Shown here: positions 38,266 to 44,298 of the stretch, piece by piece
Position numbering within the stretch: position 1 is the first letter of the stretch
How the letters are laid out: every line of letters begins with the position of its first letter
Assembly: GCA_021801225.1 (NCBI GenBank)
Contig: JAJYYF010000029.1
Location: forward strand, 1 to 44,298
Origin: Microcaldota archaeon
Lineage (GTDB): Archaea > Micrarchaeota > Micrarchaeia > Micrarchaeales > CABMGC01
Direction of reading: 5' to 3'
Length of the DNA stretch: 44,298 nt
The notes under the pieces: model-generated
Told to the model about the DNA's origin: nothing
What the model saw: the letters and a program-made list of their open reading frames with translations, nothing else
Database searches by the model: none
Made by a program: the position numbers and the translations under genes

Positions 38266-38826
38266 TTATAAAATTTCTTGAAGTTTTAACATATATTCTT
38301 TCCACTCAATTTTGTTTTTTATGACATATCCTGGGTGGTAATAGAATAAACATCGAATATTTTTATAAGTAGTGGCGTTGAAATTTATTATATTTTTCTT
38401 TAGGTCATGCTTATTTGTAATAGCAAAACAGGCAACATCACCAAGACAAAGTATGTTTCTAGGTTTATAGACATCTATTTGCTTATCAAGAAATTGGTGG
38501 CATACATTTATTTCTTCTTCTGTAGGGCTTCTCCAATCTCCATTTTCTTTTACAGGATAATGTTTCACTGCATTTACGATAACAAAATCTTCTTCAGGAC
38601 ATAGTATATTTAACCAAATATTTAATAAATCACTAATTTCTCCTGAATAAAATGGTATTCCAACTTCTGAAGCTGCTTTATCTGGAGCTTCACCTATAAC
38701 CATTAATTTCACTTTTTTTGATTTAATATTACTTCCTTCTCTTGAAATTGCTGCTTTTCCATTTTTATAAAGTGAACATGCTCTACACTTGTTAATATCA
38801 CTTTCTAATTTATCTGTAGAGTTCAT
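38266..38826 (-). CDS. uracil-DNA glycosylase superfamily (family 4-like)
   Basis: CRACSLYKN, MVIGEAPDKAASEVGIPF, SPTEEEINVC, YYHPGYVIKN. Confidence 0.82.
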   Translation of the reverse strand: MNSTDKLESDINKCRACSLYKNGKAAISREGSNIKSKKVKLMVIGEAPDKAASEVGIPFYSGEISDLLNIWLNILCPEEDFVIVNAVKHYPVKENGDWRSPTEEEINVCHQFLDKQIDVYKPRNILCLGDVACFAITNKHDLKKNIINFNATTYKNIRCLFYYHPGYVIKNKIEWKEYMLKLQEIL

Positions 38827-38864
38827 TCAAACACTATAATAACTTCATAATAAATTTAGGTTCT

Positions 38865-40115
38865 TTACATGTTTATTTTTATTTTTTCTCCTACGTGAGG
38901 CGCATGAGCTTTGAATCCTTCAAGTTCAAGCCAATCTTTTAAATCTAATGAGCTTTCCTCGTCTCCATGTACACATATTACCTCTTCTGGAGATGCTTCT
39001 TTAATATATTTATATAAATCAGCTTGTCCTGCATGAGCTGAAAAATCATAAAATGCAAATGGATTCTTAACATGGAACTTTTTCCCATCTATTGTTAATG
39101 GTTGATACTCCATCAGTTTTCTACCATTAGTGCTTTCAGCTTGATAACCTGTAAGAAATATCATTGAGTTACTATTCAATCGAGTTATATAATCCAATAC
39201 CGGTCCGCCGTTAAGCATTCCTGCTGTAGTAACTATTATATTGCCACCATGAAGAGCTCTTTCTCTATCTTTGGGTTTTAATATTTGATTTATTTTATCA
39301 ACAGATTTTTCAAGTAACTCTGGATTTTGTATATAATCCAAATGTTTCATAACAATACCTGTTGCTTTTCTTGACATACCATCTACATAAGTAATATTAG
39401 AAAGATTATTTTTTTCAAGAAGAGCAAGAATTTCTTGAGATCTGCCTACTGCGAACACAGGCAGTAGTGCAACTCCTTTGTTTTCTATTATTTTCTTAAT
39501 ATTTTCAATAAATAATTTTTCTAGATTTTTTCTATCTGGGTGATCTCTCGAACCATAAGTTGATTCTATAATTAATACATCTCCTTTTATTATTTCAGAA
39601 CCTTTGTGTAGTGTTTGTGGCGATACCTTTAAATCTCCTGTATAGACAAGACTCCTATCTGTTTTTTTATCTACAATTTTTGTTATTGCACTTCCACATA
39701 TGTGTCCAGCGTCACTAAATGTTATTTCATAATCATTAAACTCAAACGTATCGTTATAATTATAAGAAAGGTACTTATTTGAAAATCTCTGGGCATCTTT
39801 TTTATTGTACCTTTGACGCGCGTGATTTTTAATATTTATTTTAATTGAGTCTGCTATTAATAATTCAGCAAGTTCTAAAGTAGGGGGTGTACCGAATGTA
39901 GGCGGAGAACCATAATGATATAATGATGGTGCATCTCCGCAGTGATCTAAATGTGCATGGCTAAGTATAAACGCGTCTATGTTTCCTGCTGGTAATGGGT
40001 ACTCGTTGGTTCCGTTAATTTTGATACCGTAATCAAGAAGAATCTTTTTCTTACCCTTGAGAAGAATACCTGATCTTCCTACTTCTCCGGCACCTCCTAA
40101 AAAACTTATTTCCAA
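38865..40115 (-). CDS. beta-CASP ribonuclease aCPSF2
   Basis: LGGAGEVGRSGILL, SHAHLDHCGD, FSDAGHICGSA, STYGSRDHP, TAGMLNGGP; no KH domain. Confidence 0.92.
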   Translation of the reverse strand: MEISFLGGAGEVGRSGILLKGKKKILLDYGIKINGTNEYPLPAGNIDAFILSHAHLDHCGDAPSLYHYGSPPTFGTPPTLELAELLIADSIKINIKNHARQRYNKKDAQRFSNKYLSYNYNDTFEFNDYEITFSDAGHICGSAITKIVDKKTDRSLVYTGDLKVSPQTLHKGSEIIKGDVLIIESTYGSRDHPDRKNLEKLFIENIKKIIENKGVALLPVFAVGRSQEILALLEKNNLSNITYVDGMSRKATGIVMKHLDYIQNPELLEKSVDKINQILKPKDRERALHGGNIIVTTAGMLNGGPVLDYITRLNSNSMIFLTGYQAESTNGRKLMEYQPLTIDGKKFHVKNPFAFYDFSAHAGQADLYKYIKEASPEEVICVHGDEESSLDLKDWLELEGFKAHAPHVGEKIKINM

Positions 40116-40197
40116 AATATCACTTTAATTTCTATTAATTAAATACTTAATATGTAATAATGTTTTTATTTGTTTGTATGTATTTATTACTGGTTGT

Positions 40198-40992
40198 ATG
40201 GTAGATGAAATAACTTTTCTAGATTTAAGTGTTTTGATGAGAATTCTCCCAAACACTCCCTTAGAAAAATTAGGAGGTTTGATTAATTCAAGTATTTTTG
40301 ATGCTTCAAATATTGCAGGTACATTAAAACAAAAATCACTTATAGAATTTTCAGCTAATTATCCTGGGCCTAATGCAATGAACATAACTGAAACAGGAAA
40401 TGCCTTAATAAGAGAAGCTAATGAACACACGAACGATCCTTTTGATAAGCTTGATGAAGCAATACTGCAACAACTTTCTGGTGGTAAAAGAACACCAAAA
40501 GATTTACAAAGTACATTAAATATACGATCTAAAGATTTAGCATTTAGAATTTATAAAGAAACTAAACAGGGATTTGTGACTTATGAGATTAAAAACGGAA
40601 ATGTCGAAATAATGCTTACAGAAAAGGGCTTCTTAAAATCTAATACAAATCCAAATACTGTAACGCAGAATCAACAAACAAGCACTCAAACTAGTACACA
40701 GAATGTTCAAAATACAGCACCGACGAGCTTTGGCAGTACAATACAAAATAAATCTAATGACGGATCATGGCTAAATGCCGGAGAGATAAAACAAAAAGCA
40801 ACTCAAAATAATGAAGTACAACTCAATACTCAAACTAGTACAAACACCTCTACAGGATCTTCTCAAAACTCAATGAATAAACCAATTGGCGCTCAAAGAT
40901 CCGGATTAAATAGTGAAAAAAATAAATGGATTATTATTGGTGTTTTGTTAGCCATATTGGTATTACTTTATATTATTTTTGAACTTTTATGA
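40198..40992 (+). CDS. wHTH-like protein with Thr/Gln/Asn-rich linker and C-terminal TM anchor
   Basis: Two helical HTH-like segments, TQNQQTSTQTSTQNVQNT linker, terminal KWIIIGVLLAILVLLYIIFELL. Start moved to ATG 40198. Confidence 0.55.
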   Translation: MVDEITFLDLSVLMRILPNTPLEKLGGLINSSIFDASNIAGTLKQKSLIEFSANYPGPNAMNITETGNALIREANEHTNDPFDKLDEAILQQLSGGKRTPKDLQSTLNIRSKDLAFRIYKETKQGFVTYEIKNGNVEIMLTEKGFLKSNTNPNTVTQNQQTSTQTSTQNVQNTAPTSFGSTIQNKSNDGSWLNAGEIKQKATQNNEVQLNTQTSTNTSTGSSQNSMNKPIGAQRSGLNSEKNKWIIIGVLLAILVLLYIIFELL

Positions 40993-41001
40993 GGAAAATA
41001 C

Positions 41002-41613
41002 ATGCAATTGGATTATTTTAAAGCAAAGAAGATTTTAGACGATTATGGGATTAAAAGCATAAAAAGTAGTTATATAAACTCATTAAAAGAAGTACAGGAT
41101 TTTTGTGGGAAAGATAAAATTGTCTTGAAAGCAATTTCAGATAAAGCTATACATAAATCAAAAGCAGGGTTAGTTATTTTAGATGTGGATCAAGACTCGG
41201 TAGAGCTATCCTATAAAGAGCTTTTAAAGAAGGCTGAAAAGTTTAAACCATACAAAATAATAGCACAAAAAATGTCAGATAAGGGAGTTGAGATAATACT
41301 AGGGGGAAGGACAGATCAACAATTCGGAAGATTTATCCTTTTAGGATTGGGGGGTATATATGTAGAAGCATTTAAGGATTTCTCATTAAGACTATGTCCT
41401 ATAGGAAAATTTGACGCTAACGAGATGATTAATCAATTAAGATCTAAAAATATAATAACAAATAAAGGAGAGTCAACCGATATGCTTGTAACTTTATTAA
41501 TGAAGATTTCTAAACTTCTTTTAGAACATGAAGAAGTAAAAGAATTAGATCTGAATCCTGTAATAATAACAGAGAATGGCTACGAGATAGTAGATATAAG
41601 AATGATTGTTTGA
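41002..41613 (+). CDS. acetyl-CoA synthetase (ADP-forming) beta subunit (ATP-grasp)
   Basis: VLKAISDKAIHKSKAGLVILDV, GRFILLGLGGIYVEAFKDFSLRLCPI, LDLNPVII. Confidence 0.92.
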   Translation: MQLDYFKAKKILDDYGIKSIKSSYINSLKEVQDFCGKDKIVLKAISDKAIHKSKAGLVILDVDQDSVELSYKELLKKAEKFKPYKIIAQKMSDKGVEIILGGRTDQQFGRFILLGLGGIYVEAFKDFSLRLCPIGKFDANEMINQLRSKNIITNKGESTDMLVTLLMKISKLLLEHEEVKELDLNPVIITENGYEIVDIRMIV

Positions 41614-43019
41614 TGATTTTTATGAAAAGTAATACTGAGTTTAAAAATTTGGAACCTATGTTTAAACCTAAAAGTGTAGCTATAATCGGAGCATCTAGAG
41701 ATCCTGATAAAGTAGGGAACATAATAATGCAGAATTATATCAACGGAGGTTACTCTGGAGAGTTATATCTAGTTAATAAAAATGCAGATATGATAAACGG
41801 AATGAAGTCATATAAAAGCATTTTAGATATTAAAAAAGTGATTGATCTTGCAGTAATAGCAATACCCGCGCAGTTTGTTCCAGAAGTTATTGAAGAATGT
41901 GGGAAAGCAAAGGTAAAAAGTTTAGTTGTAGTAAGTGGCGGTTTTGCAGAAGTAGGAGAGGTAGAGCTGCAGAATAAAATGGTTGAAATTGCAGACAAGT
42001 ATAAGATACCACTCCTAGGGCCTAATTGTCTAGGAGTAATGGATCCACGTTCAAGAGTAGATACATTATTTTTGCCAACATATAAGCTAAGTAGAGCTTC
42101 TGTTGGTTCAGTAAGTTTTGTTGCTCAAAGCGGAGCAGTAGGCAGTACAGTTCTTGACTTGATTTCAGGAGAAGGTTTTGGTTTATCAAAGTTTATCTCT
42201 TATGGAAACGCGGCACAAGTCGATGAGGTAGACATTCTAAATTATCTAATGAACGATAAAGAAACAAAAGTAATTGTAATGTATATTGAAGGCATAAAGA
42301 GAGGAAAGGAGTTTGTTGAGATAGCCAAAAAAATAACAAAAGTAAAACCAGTTATAGTGCTTAAAGCCGGCAGAACATCTGCTGGAGCTTCCGCAGCAAA
42401 ATCACATACTGCTTCTCTTGCTGGAAATTATGAAGCACATGAGGCTGTATTTACGCAGTTCGGCTTTACTATTGCAAATGATCTTAGCGAGTTGTTGTAT
42501 TATGCCAAGATCTTTGCATCTGAACCTGGACCAAAAGGTCCTAGAATAGCTATAATTACTGATGGAGGAGGAACAGGAGTTCTTACAGCAGATGCAATAG
42601 GGTCATCTAAACGAATGATACTTGGAGAGTTTAGTGATGGCGTTTCTAAGAAATTAAGGAAGATTATGCCTGTTTTAGTAAATATAAGAAATCCCTTAGA
42701 TCTTGCAGGAGATGCAGATAGCAAAAGATACAGCGATGCTATACTTGCGCTTAAAGATGATGAAAATATAGATATCCTTGTGGTCATAGCATTATTCCAA
42801 ACTCCTGGAGCAGACTCAAGATTAGCCGCGGAACTGATAAGAATAAAACAAGGAATAGAAAAGCCAATGATAGTTATAAGTATAGGTTCAAGATACACCG
42901 AGATGCATAAGATAATGATGGAAAGTGCAGGTCTTCCTGTTTATGACTCACCAGTTTCAGCAATAGATTCATTATCTGCATTATACGAGTACCATAGATT
43001 TTTAGATAATACCAAATAA
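41610..43019 (+). CDS. acetyl-CoA synthetase (ADP-forming) alpha subunit
   Basis: FKPKSVAIIGASRDPDKVGNII, LLGPNCLGVMDP, FVAQSGAVGS, KSHTASLAGNYEAHEAVF (phospho-His). Confidence 0.94.
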   Translation: MMIFMKSNTEFKNLEPMFKPKSVAIIGASRDPDKVGNIIMQNYINGGYSGELYLVNKNADMINGMKSYKSILDIKKVIDLAVIAIPAQFVPEVIEECGKAKVKSLVVVSGGFAEVGEVELQNKMVEIADKYKIPLLGPNCLGVMDPRSRVDTLFLPTYKLSRASVGSVSFVAQSGAVGSTVLDLISGEGFGLSKFISYGNAAQVDEVDILNYLMNDKETKVIVMYIEGIKRGKEFVEIAKKITKVKPVIVLKAGRTSAGASAAKSHTASLAGNYEAHEAVFTQFGFTIANDLSELLYYAKIFASEPGPKGPRIAIITDGGGTGVLTADAIGSSKRMILGEFSDGVSKKLRKIMPVLVNIRNPLDLAGDADSKRYSDAILALKDDENIDILVVIALFQTPGADSRLAAELIRIKQGIEKPMIVISIGSRYTEMHKIMMESAGLPVYDSPVSAIDSLSALYEYHRFLDNTK

Positions 43020-43229
43020 TGACTGTATACTAAAATCAACTATGATTTGTTATCTGATCTTTTGATTTTTTCTGATATAAATTTATCAATTTTTTAATAT
43101 AACTGTGTATTTCGTTTAAAGATATATTAAAATTAAAGTTATTTTTATTTGTTATTGAAATAACCTTTTAATCTTTTGTATCTTATATAAAGTATTATAA
43201 GATATATAAATAGAAAAAGAAAAAAAGGA

Positions 43230-44294
43230 GTGCAAATGCAAAAGTCCAATAAATTTTTAAAAAGCATCTTCTCAAGAACAAAAACAACGCTTTCATTCAT
43301 GCGCTATCAAAACATTTCCAAAAAGACCCAATCTGAAGGTAATTTCCAAGCAGAATATCTAAATAATTTGAGAAAAGGTTCATCAAAAGCACAGTCTGCA
43401 ATGGAGTATCTGATGACTTACGGTTGGTCTATCTTAATTATTGCAATAGCCCTTGTAGTTCTTTTTGAACTTGGAATTTTTAACGGTAGTTCGTTATCTG
43501 GAACTGGAAGTTGTATTGCACAACCACAGTTCTTATGCACAAAACCAATCCTTGCAAGTAATGGAATACTTGTGGCAACTATAGGAGAGGCTTTAGGACA
43601 AGTTACATTAACAGGTATTGCATGCAATAATAATGCCGCACAACCACTATCTTTTAATTCAATTACACCAATTACAATAAATACTGGTGAAACGTTACAG
43701 ATGGCATTTTACTGTCCTATTCCAAACAATGCAATAGGTACCTCATTCAATGGAAATCTTTGGATACAGTACAATACTCCTGCAGAGTCAGGACAGATAA
43801 TAAAAATCGGTTCGGTATCTTTGAAGATAACGGTTCCTGGAGAATCTGGAAGCAGCAGTTCCAGTAGTACTCCTGTCTACGTGCCAATAACTCTTACAAA
43901 TCAACAAAGTTCTGCGACGACATCTGCATTTCAACAAATGATAACCTTCAATCCATCTACTTATTCATCAAATGAGGTGGCAAATCTCAGCAACATAGAG
44001 TTGACTGCAGATGCCCCAATAGGAACATCTGGAAATGTTCCTCTTTATTCATGGATTGAAAGCGGTGCTTCTGCAACCGCATCAAACACAGTAATATGGG
44101 TAAATTTAGGAAGCGTAATACTCGGTTCAACACAAAATTACATTTCTGTAAACGTAATAAACTCACAAAACACTGGAACAGGAACAAACTTTCAACAAAT
44201 GATTTACTTTAATCCTTCAAGTTACTCATCTTACGAAGCATCAGATCTTGGAAATATACGTTTCTACAACGGAAATAATGAGCTGTATTCATGA
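43230..44294 (+). CDS. class III signal-peptide pilin-like protein with DUF2341-type repeats
   Basis: KA|QSAMEYLMTYGWSILIIAIALVVLFELGIF type IV pilin signature; repeat FQQMITFNPSTYSSNE / FQQMIYFNPSSYSSYE. Confidence 0.8.
   Translation: MQMQKSNKFLKSIFSRTKTTLSFMRYQNISKKTQSEGNFQAEYLNNLRKGSSKAQSAMEYLMTYGWSILIIAIALVVLFELGIFNGSSLSGTGSCIAQPQFLCTKPILASNGILVATIGEALGQVTLTGIACNNNAAQPLSFNSITPITINTGETLQMAFYCPIPNNAIGTSFNGNLWIQYNTPAESGQIIKIGSVSLKITVPGESGSSSSSSTPVYVPITLTNQQSSATTSAFQQMITFNPSTYSSNEVANLSNIELTADAPIGTSGNVPLYSWIESGASATASNTVIWVNLGSVILGSTQNYISVNVINSQNTGTGTNFQQMIYFNPSSYSSYEASDLGNIRFYNGNNELYS
43929..44294 (+). repeat. 261-nt (87-codon) period DUF2341-like internal repeat, second copy truncated
   Basis: TTTCAACAAATGAT at 43929 and 44190 begins each copy. 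Copy 1 continues LYSWIESG; copy 2 stops at LYS-TGA. Confidence 0.75.
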
Positions 44295-44298
44295 GATC

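Noticed and set aside
42500-42898. 132-aa antisense ORF in AcdA
   Set aside because: Shadow ORF of a conserved enzyme gene.
43150-43185. Short inverted repeat GTTATTT...AAATAAC upstream of the pilin-like gene
   Set aside because: Only 7 bp of pure A/T-rich pairing in very AT-rich DNA; expected by chance.
1-44298. CRISPR array or cas genes
   Set aside because: No regularly spaced direct repeats and no Cas-like proteins on either strand.

Overview
This 44.3 kb AT-rich window is archaeal. The markers are SecY, SRP54, proteasome beta, aCPSF1/FttA and aCPSF2, family-B DNA polymerase, ADP-forming acetyl-CoA synthetase, RNase P proteins, TATA-type promoters and a BHB-intron tRNA. It is densely packed with housekeeping genes. 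Gene content and the QSAMEYLMTYGW-type pilin suggest a DPANN/ARMAN-like (Parvarchaeota-type) genome; this is inference, since no search was run. I see no CRISPR array, no intact mobile element and no obvious multi-gene defence system. The observations most worth a second look are: (1) an intron-containing tRNA whose anticodon reads UAU (Ile, AUA codons), with a canonical 37/38 BHB splice site; (2) a broken, GC-richer PCNA remnant at the left edge, in a compositionally distinct segment that ends at tRNA-Asn; (3) a decayed patch at 9.0-10.1 kb with a mercuric-reductase-like C-terminal tail, a possible wHTH remnant and an orphan IS200/IS605-type (TnpB/omegaRNA-like) hairpin end; (4) two small genes absent from the ORF track, a 29-aa Lys/Arg/Ser peptide and a 54-aa Cys/His-rich protein; (5) a pilin-like DUF2341-type repeat protein whose second repeat stops exactly at a conserved Trp; (6) a family-4-like uracil-DNA glycosylase with an apparent Cys-to-His change at an Fe-S ligand position. 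I did not find a convincing, wholly new multi-gene system.
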